NCBI GenBank assembly: GCA_905214615.1
Contig: CAJMMX010000023.1
Coordinates: 1 to 31,411, forward strand
Source: an uncultured bacterium
GTDB taxonomy: Bacteria > Actinomycetota > Coriobacteriia > Coriobacteriales > Coriobacteriaceae
Direction: 5' to 3'
DNA length: 31,411 nucleotides
Below are positions 6,573 to 14,709 of this stretch, in pieces. The position numbers and the translations under genes were made by a program. The notes under the pieces were generated by a model, which worked only from the letters and a program-made list of their open reading frames with translations, ran no database searches and had not been told where the DNA came from. Position 1 is the first letter of the stretch, and every line of letters begins with the position of its first letter.

Positions 6573-7230
6573 AGGGCTCCCAGGGGCAGGGGGCTTCGAT
6601 GTGGATGTGCTCGCCGGTTATGGGATGCGTAAAGGACACGCTGTGGGCATGAAGCATGAGGCCGCAAGGACGCGGCGTTCCGTACAGGTCATCGCCGACC
6701 AGGGGGTGATGCTCGCTGGCCAGATGCACACGGATCTGGTGTTTGCGGCCGGTGAGCAGCTCGACATCGATATACGAACGCGTGGGCAGGCCTCGACGGC
6801 TCTTAAGGCGCTTGAGCACCTTCACGCGCGTCTGCGACGGCTTGCCGCTGGCGCCGACGCGCATCTTGCGGCTGTCGTGGCGGTCGCGGGCGATGGGCTT
6901 GTCGATGAGCTTTTCGTTCCAGTCGATCTTGCCCTCGGCCAGCGCCAGATAGTGCTTTTCGAAGGCGTGGTCGATGACCATCTGGTCAAAGGCGGGCTGC
7001 GTCTGTTTGTCGAGCGAAAACAGCACCACGCCGGTGGTGTTGCGGTCCAGGCGGTTGAGCGGCTGCATGTCAGTCGCGGCAAAGCCGTCGCCCATCGCCA
7101 GCAGCAGATCGCTGGCGTAGTCGGTAAGCGTGCGCTCGCCGGTGCCGTCGCCGTGGACGATCATGCCGGCGGGCTTGTCGATGGCCATGAGCCAGGCGTC
7201 GCAGTAGAGGACTTGAGGTTCTTCGTTCAC
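6571..7230 (-). CDS. RluA-family RNA pseudouridine synthase
   Basis: Enzyme of 219 residues that isomerises uridine to pseudouridine in rRNA or tRNA. The catalytic aspartate is in NRLDRNTTGVVLFS (about 59-72), the family's H/N-RLDRxTSG motif. IDKPAGMIVH (about 17-26) and LLTGRKHQIRVHL (about 158-170) are the other hallmarks. No S4 domain is present. It starts with GTG at 7230, supported by GAAAGGC upstream. It lies 15 bases after the U32 gene on the same strand, so the two RNA-modification-type genes are probably co-transcribed. The exact target site cannot be told from sequence. Confidence 0.9.
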   Translation of the reverse strand: MNEEPQVLYCDAWLMAIDKPAGMIVHGDGTGERTLTDYASDLLLAMGDGFAATDMQPLNRLDRNTTGVVLFSLDKQTQPAFDQMVIDHAFEKHYLALAEGKIDWNEKLIDKPIARDRHDSRKMRVGASGKPSQTRVKVLKRLKSRRGLPTRSYIDVELLTGRKHQIRVHLASEHHPLVGDDLYGTPRPCGLMLHAHSVSFTHPITGEHIHIEAPCPWEP

Positions 7231-7245
7231 GTGTAAGCCTTTCGG

Positions 7246-9738
7246 TTAGCTAATTCCCACAAACATGCAGCCCGAGGTCGCTCCGCGCAGGCGGGCGGCG
7301 GGCTTACGGCCGGCCTGTGCGGCTTCGACGGCGCGACGGACGCGTGCGACGGCGCGGCCCACCTCATCCGTCTCGAGCAGCGTGCCGTCCACCATAAGGC
7401 GACGCACGCCGGCATCGAGCAACTGTGGTACCTGCGGTGTGAGGTCGATGGGGTAGGCGTCGTACAGGCGCGAGCGGCCGTGGATATCGGTGCGCACCGG
7501 CATGACCTTGCCGTCGATATTCTTGAGCGACAGCTTGCGGGCGCGCAGGCGGCAGTTGGCGCAATCGTGGATGCAGCCATTGGCAACCTGCAGGATGCAG
7601 TGCTCGCTCGTCATAACGCGCGGGCGGCCAAACACGGTGATGCCCAGGGCTGCGGGCGCGGCGGTGCCAAGCGAGATAATCTCGTCGAGCGTGATCTCGG
7701 GCGAGAGCCAAAACGCGCCGGCTCCGCGCTCGGCAAGTGACTCCATGCAAGGCGTGTTGTGCACGGGCAGGCAAGAGCGGACCTCCGCCGTGGCGCCAAC
7801 CTGGGCGGCCAGGGCAAGCTCGGAGATATTGCCAACGGCGACGGTGGCTCCGGCATTGATCCAGGGATCGACGCGCTCGTGGTCGGCGGCGCGGCAGACC
7901 TCGTCGAGTACGGGCACGATACCCTGCTCAAACGCATCGGCGGGGGAGAACTCGGCCGCGTCGAGCGCGTCAGTGGTCATATAGATGCGCGTTACACCCC
8001 CGGCGCGAGCGGCCTCGGCGGCCTCGAGCGAGGTGACGGTGGCGCAGATCTGCGGCTCGTCGCGGTAGTGCTCGGGCATGGGGCGCGTGCACTTGTCGAG
8101 CACCGGCAACTCGAGCGTCTTCGCGCGCTCTTCATACGGTGCCAGAATGGCCTCCTCCAGCGCCTTGCAGGCGGCGGCGCGAACCTTGTGCACGGCGGAG
8201 AAGCCCATGCCGCAGCCCTCATCGAGCGCCACATCAAAGCTTGCGGCCTCAAAGGGCGAGGAACCCATGCGGCCCACATGCTCAACCAGATCGGACGCCT
8301 CGACCGCACGGGTCTTGGCGGCCTCGACGGTAAAGCCCGTGGCGGAGGCGGTGAGCGCGGGGTTGTCACAGCAGGTGAGCGTGACAGTAAACGGCTCGCC
8401 CAGACGCGCCACGACGGTTACATCCACGGCGCGGCGGCGCAGCACGTCGCGCTTGAGTGCGGCGCCGGCGGCATCAATGGCGCGCTGGCTGCGGATGACG
8501 CGCACGCGGCAGCCCTCGGGCATGCTGCGGGGCACACGGCACTCGATGATGTCACCGGCGGCGGCATCATCGGTAGCGATAGTGGTTAGGAACTGGTCGA
8601 ACTCGTCGTCGTGGCGAAGTTCCAACAAGTCGCCCTTGCCCACGGGCTCAAACAGCTCAATGCGGGCGATGGCAGCGCGGCGACGGCGGTCGTCGGGTTT
8701 GAGCCCGCGCACGTCGCGGTTGGCCAGACGGCTGCCCAGCACCGTGCCCACGATCTGGCCGCGGTTGTTGGAACGCTCATAGCTCATCATCTCGTCGCCC
8801 GAGGTGCCGTCCTGATAGGCGTGCGTAAAGTCGCGGTTAAAGCAGCGCTTGAGTTGGCGCTGGCGAGCGGCGTCCTCGTCCTTATCTACGGCGACCCCGG
8901 CCAGCATGTCATCGATCTGATGACGATACACATCAACGATGGAGTACACGTAATCGGGCGCCTTCATGCGGCCCTCGAGCTTGAGCGATGCGGCACCGGC
9001 GTCATACAGACGGCGAACGAGCTGCGAAGTATTGGTGTCACGCGGGCACAGCGCGCGCTCGCGGCCAGCAGGGGAGAGCGTGCAACCGTTCTCGTCGATC
9101 AGCTCGTAGGGCAGGCGGCAGGGCTGGGCGCACATGCCACGGTTGGCCGATCGTCCCGCCATGGCAAAGCTTGAAAGCAGGCACAGGCCCGAGTAGCAAA
9201 AGCAGATGGCGCCGTGGCTAAAGACCTCCAGGTCAACGTCGGGCGCGGCATGGTGAATGGCGGCAATCTCGTCGATGGAAAGCTCGCGCGAGAGGGTTAC
9301 GCGGTCGGCGCCCTGCTCGCGGCACCAAAGGGTTCCGCGGTCGTCATGGATGTTCGCCTGGGTCGAGATATGTGTCTCGATGCCGGGCATGGTGCGCTTG
9401 ACCTCAAAGAACAGGCCCCAGTCCTGGATGATGAAGGCGTCGGCGCCCAGCGTGGAGCAGCGATGGATGAGTTGCAGCGCATCGCTCATCTCGGACTGCT
9501 TGATGACGATGTTGACCGTGACGTAGACGCGCGACCCGGCTAGATGTGCGGCGCGGCAGGCTTGCTCAAAGGCCTCGTCGGTAAAGTTGGTGGCCTTGCG
9601 GCGGGCGTTGAAACTGCCCATGCCGCAGTAGATGGCATCTGCCCCGGCAGCGAGTGCGGCGGCAAAGGGCTCCGGGCCTCCGGCGGGGGCCAAGAGCTCG
9701 GGTCTACGGTTGGTGGTTCGACTGGCGGTTGCGGTCAT
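7246..9738 (-). CDS. Peptidase U32 family protein, RlhA-like
   Basis: Protein of 830 residues. U32 proteins, named as collagenases, include the 23S rRNA C2501 hydroxylase RlhA (YdcP) and other Fe-S hydroxylases; an RNA-hydroxylation role is more likely than proteolysis. The N-terminal TIM-barrel start is ELLAPAGGPEPFAAALAAGADAIY (about 14-37; shown as motif), with the U32 signature EVFSHGAICFCYSGLCLLS near 170-190 and a Cys-rich follow-up (GMCAQPCRLPY) that could ligate an Fe-S cluster. A middle DUF3656-like region follows, then a second barrel-like segment with EHCILQ and CIHDCANCRLR near 755-780. It is longer than E. coli RlhA (about 650) but similar to long clostridial forms. The ATG has the ribosome site GGCAGGA. 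Confidence 0.88.
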   Translation of the reverse strand: MTATASRTTNRRPELLAPAGGPEPFAAALAAGADAIYCGMGSFNARRKATNFTDEAFEQACRAAHLAGSRVYVTVNIVIKQSEMSDALQLIHRCSTLGADAFIIQDWGLFFEVKRTMPGIETHISTQANIHDDRGTLWCREQGADRVTLSRELSIDEIAAIHHAAPDVDLEVFSHGAICFCYSGLCLLSSFAMAGRSANRGMCAQPCRLPYELIDENGCTLSPAGRERALCPRDTNTSQLVRRLYDAGAASLKLEGRMKAPDYVYSIVDVYRHQIDDMLAGVAVDKDEDAARQRQLKRCFNRDFTHAYQDGTSGDEMMSYERSNNRGQIVGTVLGSRLANRDVRGLKPDDRRRRAAIARIELFEPVGKGDLLELRHDDEFDQFLTTIATDDAAAGDIIECRVPRSMPEGCRVRVIRSQRAIDAAGAALKRDVLRRRAVDVTVVARLGEPFTVTLTCCDNPALTASATGFTVEAAKTRAVEASDLVEHVGRMGSSPFEAASFDVALDEGCGMGFSAVHKVRAAACKALEEAILAPYEERAKTLELPVLDKCTRPMPEHYRDEPQICATVTSLEAAEAARAGGVTRIYMTTDALDAAEFSPADAFEQGIVPVLDEVCRAADHERVDPWINAGATVAVGNISELALAAQVGATAEVRSCLPVHNTPCMESLAERGAGAFWLSPEITLDEIISLGTAAPAALGITVFGRPRVMTSEHCILQVANGCIHDCANCRLRARKLSLKNIDGKVMPVRTDIHGRSRLYDAYPIDLTPQVPQLLDAGVRRLMVDGTLLETDEVGRAVARVRRAVEAAQAGRKPAARLRGATSGCMFVGIS

Positions 9739-9770
9739 ATCCTGCCTTTCAAAATGCTCAGATACTCAAA

Positions 9771-9776
9771 AGTATA
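9771..9776 (-). promoter_or_regulatory. Likely -10 element for the U32-RluA operon
   Basis: The - strand reads TATACT at 9776-9771, about 33 bases before the start codon. No clear -35 hexamer is seen at the right spacing. Confidence 0.4.
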
Positions 9777-9848
9777 GTGGCGCCGTCGCGATGGACGATG
9801 CCCGCAGCCTAAGCAGGACAAAGTCTTCAGCAGCCCCTCAGGCAAAAA

Positions 9849-9912
9849 TGATCCCTTTTCCTCCGTCCCTAAGGGATCACGTGATCCGAAGGGGACGGAG
9901 GAAAAGGGATCA
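9849..9912. repeat. 21-bp perfect inverted repeat enclosing a 14-bp palindrome
   Basis: Bases 9849-9869 (starting TGATCCCTTTTCC) are the exact inverse complement of 9892-9912. The 22-base loop contains GGATCACGTGATCC (9874-9887), itself a perfect palindrome that also repeats the GGATCA of the arm ends. It sits in the 378-base gap between the divergent U32 and ridA genes. It has the look of a REP/RAYT-type or MITE-like element; no transposase is nearby. There is no U-tract, so it is not a standard terminator. Confidence 0.75.
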
Positions 9913-9998
9913 GTATTCGGGCACGTGGCCGGTCACGCCGTTCATCGGCCCGTACGCGCCGTTGGGCGATAAAATATTCTCGCAATGTGATAATAATC

Positions 9999-10027
9999 TT
10001 GCACCGCGCAAAATCATCCCCTACTAT
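9999..10027 (+). promoter_or_regulatory. Promoter of ridA
   Basis: TTGCAC (9999-10004) and TACTAT (10022-10027) are separated by 17 bases, a near-consensus housekeeping promoter. Transcription would start near 10034, about 83 bases before the ridA start codon. The AT-rich stretch just upstream (AAAATATT at 9971-9978, TAATAAT at 9991-9997) may act as an UP element. Confidence 0.65.
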
Positions 10028-10038
10028 TCCAATCAAGC

Positions 10039-10080
10039 GCGGTGTTCAGACCGAACTGTGCCTCCCGGTGTGAACGCCGC
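10039..10080 (+). other. 5'-untranslated-region hairpin upstream of ridA
   Basis: GCGGTGTTCA (10039-10048) pairs with TGAACGCCGC (10071-10080), 10 bp with one G-U. It would form at the very 5' end of the transcript from the promoter at 9999-10027 and could protect the mRNA from decay. No known riboswitch is recognised. Confidence 0.4.
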
Positions 10081-10116
10081 GCTCACGCTTTCTCAACTGA
10101 TCGTAAGGAGATAAAC

Positions 10117-10494
10117 ATGAGCAAGACCGTCGTGTCTTCCGTTAACGCACCCGCAGCCATCGGCCCGTATTCCCCCGGTATCCAGGCCGGCAACATGGTG
10201 TTCCTGTCCGGCCAGCTGGGCATCGACCCCGCAACCGGCAAGATGCCCGAGGGCGTCGAGGCCCAGGCCAAGCAGTCCCTCGCCAACGTCGAGGCTCTGC
10301 TGACCGCTGCCGGCGCCACCTTTGCCGATGTCGTCAAGACTACGGTCTACCTGGCCGACATCGCCGACTTCGCCGCCGTGAACGAGATCTACGCCTCCAA
10401 GTTCGAGGCCCCGTTCCCCGCGCGCAGCGCTTTCCAGGTTGCCGCCCTTCCGGCCGGCGGTCTGGTCGAGATCGAGGTCGTCGCCGCCCTCTAA
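10117..10494 (+). CDS. ridA: RidA family enamine/imine deaminase
   Basis: Small trimeric cytoplasmic enzyme (125 residues) that hydrolyses reactive enamines such as 2-aminoacrylate to the keto acid and ammonia. Family marks are AIGPYSPG (about 14-21), [14 protein letters not shown] (about 28-41), [13 protein letters not shown] (about 75-87) and the end [24 protein letters not shown], with the catalytic arginine in the PARSAF segment. The ATG at 10117 is chosen for its TAAGGAGAT ribosome site; an upstream in-frame ATG at 10042 lies in the leader hairpin. YgeX, encoded in the second half of the window, releases 2-aminoacrylate, so RidA beside a purine-degradation locus makes metabolic sense. 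It has its own promoter and terminator. Confidence 0.94.
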   Translation: MSKTVVSSVNAPAAIGPYSPGIQAGNMVFLSGQLGIDPATGKMPEGVEAQAKQSLANVEALLTAAGATFADVVKTTVYLADIADFAAVNEIYASKFEAPFPARSAFQVAALPAGGLVEIEVVAAL

Positions 10495-10524
10495 GGCGTT
10501 GGCAACAACTAAACATGACATGCA

Positions 10525-10565
10525 AAAAGACCCTGCAGCGCGTGCGAGCTGCAGGGTCTTTTGTC
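10525..10565. terminator. Bidirectional terminator between ridA and the convergent regulator gene
   Basis: AAAAGACCCTGCAGC (10525-10539) pairs perfectly with GCTGCAGGGTCTTTT (10548-10562), with an 8-base loop and T or A runs on both sides. It serves ridA (+) and the convergent regulator (-). Confidence 0.9.
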
Positions 10566-10606
10566 AAGTGACGGATCGCTTGTGGAGCCGCGCTCCATTT
10601 TGCTCG

Positions 10607-11263
10607 TTAGCCCTCCTTGCGAACTTTTTGCAGGTAGCGGTAGACGCTGGGCTCCGAGATGCCCAGCGCGGTGGCGGCGCAGGCCACGGCGCCCTTGAGC
10701 ATGAACACCCCGTTGCCGTTGAGGTGGCGAATGACGTCCACGCGGTCGCTCTGACCAAGCGACGCTACATCCAGCCCGCGCGCGCTCAGCAACTCGGCAA
10801 TGCTGCGGTCGATGAGCTCCTGTGTGGACTCCGAAAGGCTTTCGACCTCGATAGGGGCGTGCTCCGTGCGCGTCGGCGCCGCGTCGAAGCACGCCATGAG
10901 CTGCTGCGCCATGGCGTTGATGGAGCGCACGGTCGAGAGGTCGGTGTTGACGCAGAGCATACCGACGATCTCGTCATTCTCGCGGATAAAGTACGTCGCC
11001 GACTCCAGCGTCTTGCCACCGGCACCGCGCCCCTCGTAGCCCGTAATAAACGGCAGGTCGCGATACTTGGGGTCGTGCATGATCTTGAGTGCCAGATCGG
11101 TGGCGGGGCCGCCGACCTTGCGGCCGCTCACGATGCCGTTGCGAATATCAACGATGGCGTGGTCGGGATCCGAGAAATCGTGCAGCACGATTTCACTGTT
11201 TTTGCCGAGTATCTGCTCCAGAAAATCGACCATCGGCAAAAAGCGGCGTACGGTCTCGTTCAC
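10607..11263 (-). CDS. YheO/DauR-type PAS-HTH transcriptional regulator (first copy)
   Basis: Regulator of 218 residues with the YheO-like PAS domain (N-terminal, NSEIVLHDFSDPDHAIVDI near 22-40; GGKTLESATYFIRENDEIVG near 80-100) and a C-terminal HTH_22 domain ending ATALGISEPSVYRYLQKVRK. This architecture is shared by DauR and other amino-acid or nitrogen-compound regulators. I start it at the GTG at 11263, which has AAAGGAG upstream; the frame extends 47 codons further but without ribosome site and through AT-rich non-coding-like DNA. It is divergent from the purine permease gene, so it probably regulates the permease-ssnA-ygfK operon. A paralogue at 24028-24681 guards the second half of the pathway. 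Confidence 0.85.
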   Translation of the reverse strand: MNETVRRFLPMVDFLEQILGKNSEIVLHDFSDPDHAIVDIRNGIVSGRKVGGPATDLALKIMHDPKYRDLPFITGYEGRGAGGKTLESATYFIRENDEIVGMLCVNTDLSTVRSINAMAQQLMACFDAAPTRTEHAPIEVESLSESTQELIDRSIAELLSARGLDVASLGQSDRVDVIRHLNGNGVFMLKGAVACAATALGISEPSVYRYLQKVRKEG

Positions 11264-11615
11264 GGGCAACTCCTTTGGGTGAAATCGGAAATGTTCATAA
11301 CAATTTTTTCTCATGGTAACACGGTGGCTAATGACTCGCATATTCGCAGGTACATTGCGTAATGCAGACGAGCGGTAGGAATTTGGCGGTAAACGGTTAA
11401 CCAAAAGAAAAGTTAGATGTTATTTTGACCAGACACTTTCCTGACCTGCGGAAATGCGTTATCTCAGCTGAAGAATAGTCTGATAACAAAAAATTATTAT
11501 TGAGAATGAGAATCATCTTTAATACGATATGCAACGAAGGCACAACCTCAACCCCGCACTGCGTCACAATAGAGCGTTAGATGCGAAAACAACTACTTCG
11601 AGGATTGGTGGTCAA
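11264..11615. other. AT-rich divergent control region, regulator and permease genes
   Basis: This 352-base gap is much richer in A+T than its surroundings. It holds the permease promoter candidate (11500-11528) and an imperfect inverted repeat GTTATCTCAG...CTGATAAC (about 11458-11486). AACAAAAAATTATTATT (about 11485-11501) only weakly resembles the AACAAA-N3-TTTGTT operators near ygeX. No RNA gene or small coding sequence is convincing. Confidence 0.45.
11500..11528 (+). promoter_or_regulatory. Permease promoter with an overlapping ATGA-N3-TCAT palindrome
   Basis: TTGAGA (11500-11505) and TACGAT (11523-11528) with a 17-base spacer form a good promoter. Between them lies GAGAATGAGAATCATCT (11502-11518), including the palindrome ATGAGAATCAT (11506-11516). 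It resembles a Fur box (13 of 15 bases of GATAATGATAATCAT over 11502-11516). A metalloregulator or other repressor could block polymerase here; binding is inferred. Confidence 0.5.
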
Positions 11616-13010
11616 ATGACCCAGGAGACGGTTACGAACGGCACTGAAGCCCTGTTCACTCGCGAAGGCATGCCTCCCGTTAAAGAAATGATCCCGTGTG
11701 CCCTTCAGCACGTACTGGCATCGTTTGCCGGCATCATTACCCCGGCGGTCATCATGGCCGGCGTCTACGGCTTTAATAGCCAGCAGAGCACCGACATCAT
11801 CCAGGTCGCGCTCATTCTTTCGGCGATCGATACGGCCCTTCAGGCCTTCGCTCCCTTCCGTCGCATCGGCGGCGGCCTGCCCATCGTCATGGGCGTTTCG
11901 TTCGCGTTCCTGCCGGCCCTGCAGGCCATGGGCGCCTCGGGCTTTAGCTTTGGCGCGCTGCTGGGCGGCGAGATTGTCGGCGGTGCCGTCGCGGTCCTCT
12001 TTGGTCTTGCCTACAGCAAGATCAAGTGGCTGTTCCCGCCCGTCGTGACCGGTACGGTCATCTTCTCCATTGGCGTCTCCCTCTATCCCACGGCCGTCAA
12101 GTACATGGCCGGTGGCATGGGCACGCCGCTGTGGGGTACCCCGCAGGCCTGGTGCGTCGCTCTAATCACCTTCGCCGTGGTCTTCGCGCTCGCCAACTTT
12201 GGCAAGGGCACGCTCAAGCTGGGCTCCGTATTCTTTGGCATGATCGTTGGCATGATTGTTTCGATTCCCTTTGGCATGATCGACTTCTCCAGCGTCGCCA
12301 CCGCCCAGGTCTTTGCCCTTCCCAAGCTCATGCCCTATGCGCTTGAGTTTGATCCCGAGGTCTGCATTACCCTTGCCGTCGTGTTCCCCATGGTTGCCAT
12401 CCAGGTTATCGGTGACGTCTCCGCCGCCTGCCTGGGCTCCATCGACCGTATGCCCACCGAGCGCGAGCTCTCCGGCGCCATCGTGTCCCAAGGCCTCACC
12501 TCTATGGTCGGCGGTCTGCTGGGCGGTCTTCCCACCAGCGCCCTTGGCCAGAACGTGGGCATCATCTGCTCCAACAAGGTCGTCAACAAGTGGGTCTTTG
12601 TGATCATCGCGGCCGTCTTTGCCATCGCCGGTCTGTTCCCGCAGCTCTCGGCCGTGCTCTCCGCCATCCCGCAGCCCGTCATCGGCGGCGCGACCGTCGG
12701 CGTCTTTGGCACCATCACCATGAACGGCGTGCGCATGTTCACCCGCGAGGGCCTCACGCAGCGCACTACCACCATCGTCGGTACCTCCGTCGTCTTTGGC
12801 CTGGGTATCTGGATGGCCAGCGGTTGCCTTGCCGGCGAGGGTATGCCCGCCTGGGTGTCCACCGTTATCGGCTCCAATGCCGTAACTCCCACCGCCATCA
12901 TGGCCATTGTCCTTAACCTGATCCTTCCGCAGACGCCGGTCGTGGCTCAGCACATCGATGCTGCCAAGGACGCTGCCGTGGATCTGGTCTTGCCCGAGAG
13001 CAAGAAGTAA
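11616..13010 (+). CDS. NCS2-family nucleobase permease, xanthine/urate type
   Basis: Integral membrane symporter of 464 residues from the nucleobase-ascorbate transporter family. About 12-14 hydrophobic segments are visible. The NAT signature is GQNVGIICSNKVVN near residues 310-323; Q-N at its start is typical of xanthine and urate carriers, whereas uracil carriers usually have E-N. The N-terminal QHVLASFAGIITPAVI (about 31-46) and IGDVSAACLGS (about 266-276) are also family segments. The start at 11616 has GGTGG upstream; an upstream in-frame ATG at 11529 sits in the promoter. It is the first gene of the operon with ssnA and ygfK, which supports purine import. Distinguishing xanthine from urate is not possible by eye. 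Confidence 0.88.
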   Translation: MTQETVTNGTEALFTREGMPPVKEMIPCALQHVLASFAGIITPAVIMAGVYGFNSQQSTDIIQVALILSAIDTALQAFAPFRRIGGGLPIVMGVSFAFLPALQAMGASGFSFGALLGGEIVGGAVAVLFGLAYSKIKWLFPPVVTGTVIFSIGVSLYPTAVKYMAGGMGTPLWGTPQAWCVALITFAVVFALANFGKGTLKLGSVFFGMIVGMIVSIPFGMIDFSSVATAQVFALPKLMPYALEFDPEVCITLAVVFPMVAIQVIGDVSAACLGSIDRMPTERELSGAIVSQGLTSMVGGLLGGLPTSALGQNVGIICSNKVVNKWVFVIIAAVFAIAGLFPQLSAVLSAIPQPVIGGATVGVFGTITMNGVRMFTREGLTQRTTTIVGTSVVFGLGIWMASGCLAGEGMPAWVSTVIGSNAVTPTAIMAIVLNLILPQTPVVAQHIDAAKDAAVDLVLPESKK

Positions 13011-13026
13011 CCAATTCGGTGCTATT

Positions 13027-13187
13027 CGTCGGCGGACGCATCGCCTCGTCCGCCGACGTCATGCGGCGCCAAGCCGCACTTCAAAGGGTTTGTCCCTTTG
13101 GTGAAGCGTTGACGGGAGAGGGCCCGTTTCCGGTGTAGGCCGGCGCTTCGCACTCCGCCATGTCAGAGGTGTCAAACCCCGCCTCTG
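13027..13187 (+). other. Structured intercistronic leader between permease and ssnA
   Basis: Three hairpins follow each other. CGTCGGCGGACG (13027-13038) pairs fully with 13047-13058. A CACTTCAAAGGG / CCCTTTGGTGAAG stem spans about 13077-13106. TCAGAGG / CCTCTGA lies around 13165-13186, just before the ssnA ribosome site. None has a U-tract. They may set mRNA stability or the expression ratio between permease and enzymes. I do not recognise a xanthine, guanine or other known riboswitch. Confidence 0.45.
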
Positions 13188-13205
13188 ATGTCGAAGGGAG
13201 CATCC

Positions 13206-14561
13206 ATGCTTCTGGTCGCTAACGGTTCCGTCTTTACCCGCAACGCTCAGACCCCGTTCATTCCAAACGGTGCGGTCGCCATTGACGGAGATACGATCGT
13301 CGAAGTGGGCCCCGAGTGCGAGCTCAAGGCCAAGTACCCGGATGCCGAGTACGTCGACGCCCAGGGCAACCTCATCATGCCCGGACTCATCAACTGTCAC
13401 ACCCACATCTACTCGGGTCTGGCCCGCGGCCTTGCCATTAAGGACTGCAACCCCACCAACTTCCTGGAAAATCTTGAGCAGCAGTGGTGGAAGATCGACG
13501 ACAACCTGACGCTCGACGGCACCAAGGCCAGCGCCTATGCCACGATTCTTGACTCCATCCGCGATGGCGTCACCACGATCTTCGATCACCATGCGAGCTT
13601 CTGCGAGATCCCGGGAAGCCTCTTTACCATTAAGGATGCAGCTCAGGAGCTGGGCATGCGTTCGTGCCTGTGCTACGAGGTCTCCGATCGCCGCGGCCAG
13701 GAAAAATGCGACCAGGCCATTGCCGAGAACGCCGAATTTGCCCAGTGGGCCGCCAAGGAGCGTCGCGATAACGACAACCACATGATCGCCGCCATGTTTG
13801 GCGGTCACGCCACCTTTACGCTGTCGGACGAGACCATGGACAAGATGGCCGAGGCCAACAACGGCCTGACCGGCTTCCACATCCATGTGTGCGAGGGCAT
13901 GAATGACGTGTGGGACTCCCGCCTCAACCGCGGTGGCATCAGCCCCGTCGAGCGCCTGCTACAGCACAACCTGCTGGGTCCCGACACCATGCTCGGCCAC
14001 TGCATCCACGTGACGCCCGCCGAGATGGACATCGTCAAGGAGTCCGGCACCTGGCTCGTCAACAATCCCGAATCCAATATGGGCAACGCCGTAGGCTGCG
14101 CCCCCGTGCTCGAGTTCTTCCGCCGCGGCATCCCCGTGTGCATGGGCACCGACGCCTACACCCACGATATGCTCGAGAGCCTTAAGGTCTTCTTGATCAT
14201 TCAACGCCACAACGCCGCCATGCCCAACGTGGGCTGGTGCGAGGCCATGACCATGCTGTTCGAGAACAACGCCAAGATGGCGAGCAAGTACTTCGATCGC
14301 AAGCTCGGCGTGCTCGAGGCCGGCGCTGCCGCCGACGTCATCGTTATGGACTACAAGCCCTTTACGCCGCTGAGCGAGGAGAACATCGACGGCCACATGC
14401 TCTTTGGCATGATGGGCAAAAACTGCCGCACCACCATCATCAACGGCCGCGTCCTGTACAAGGATCGCGAGTTCGTTGGCATTGATGAGGACAAGATCAA
14501 CGCGTGGACCATGGCCGAGTCCAAGAAGCTCTGGAGCACGCTCAACGATCGCACCTACTAA
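13206..14561 (+). CDS. ssnA: SsnA-type amidohydrolase
   Basis: Metal-dependent amidohydrolase of 451 residues, related to chlorohydrolase/guanine deaminase-type enzymes. Metal ligands are visible as NCHTH (His65 and His67), FHIHVCEG (about 219-226), GHCIHVT (about 259-265) and the aspartate in GTDAYTHD (about 312-319). SsnA belongs to the gene set tied to anaerobic purine/urate breakdown, and a ring-opening or deamination step is expected, though the exact substrate is not certain. ATG 13206 follows AAGGGAG; an in-frame ATG at 13188 lacks a ribosome site and would place the true one inside the gene. It is preceded by the permease and followed by ygfK, so one operon is likely. Confidence 0.9.
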   Translation: MLLVANGSVFTRNAQTPFIPNGAVAIDGDTIVEVGPECELKAKYPDAEYVDAQGNLIMPGLINCHTHIYSGLARGLAIKDCNPTNFLENLEQQWWKIDDNLTLDGTKASAYATILDSIRDGVTTIFDHHASFCEIPGSLFTIKDAAQELGMRSCLCYEVSDRRGQEKCDQAIAENAEFAQWAAKERRDNDNHMIAAMFGGHATFTLSDETMDKMAEANNGLTGFHIHVCEGMNDVWDSRLNRGGISPVERLLQHNLLGPDTMLGHCIHVTPAEMDIVKESGTWLVNNPESNMGNAVGCAPVLEFFRRGIPVCMGTDAYTHDMLESLKVFLIIQRHNAAMPNVGWCEAMTMLFENNAKMASKYFDRKLGVLEAGAAADVIVMDYKPFTPLSEENIDGHMLFGMMGKNCRTTIINGRVLYKDREFVGIDEDKINAWTMAESKKLWSTLNDRTY

Positions 14562-14575
14562 TAACAAGTAGATTC

Positions 14576-14611
14576 ACGCGCGTCGGATGTTTCGCCGCAT
14601 CCGACGCGCGT
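14576..14611 (+). other. Intercistronic GC-rich hairpin between ssnA and ygfK
   Basis: ACGCGCGTCGGATG (14576-14589) pairs perfectly with 14598-14611 around an 8-base loop. No U-run follows, so it is more likely a processing or stability element than a terminator. Ninety-eight bases separate it from the ygfK start. Confidence 0.55.
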
Positions 14612-14709
14612 ATAGGCGACCTCCGCGGGGTCGCCGGCGCTGTGCTTGCGCTACACCGTATTTGCGCCCGCCGCGCGGTCTCGCCGGGCGTTACAGAGAG
14701 GAGCTCATT

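Noticed and set aside
7246..9738. Two separate genes or a frameshift in the long U32 protein
   Set aside because: The frame is continuous with even codon use, and long two-barrel U32 proteins are known in anaerobes.
9960..10116. tRNA or other known small RNA before ridA
   Set aside because: Only a promoter and a single stem are seen; no cloverleaf or CCA-like end.
13011..13205. Purine-sensing riboswitch in the ssnA leader
   Set aside because: The hairpins are simple stems; I could not match the conserved core of purine, xanthine (NMT1) or guanidine riboswitches.
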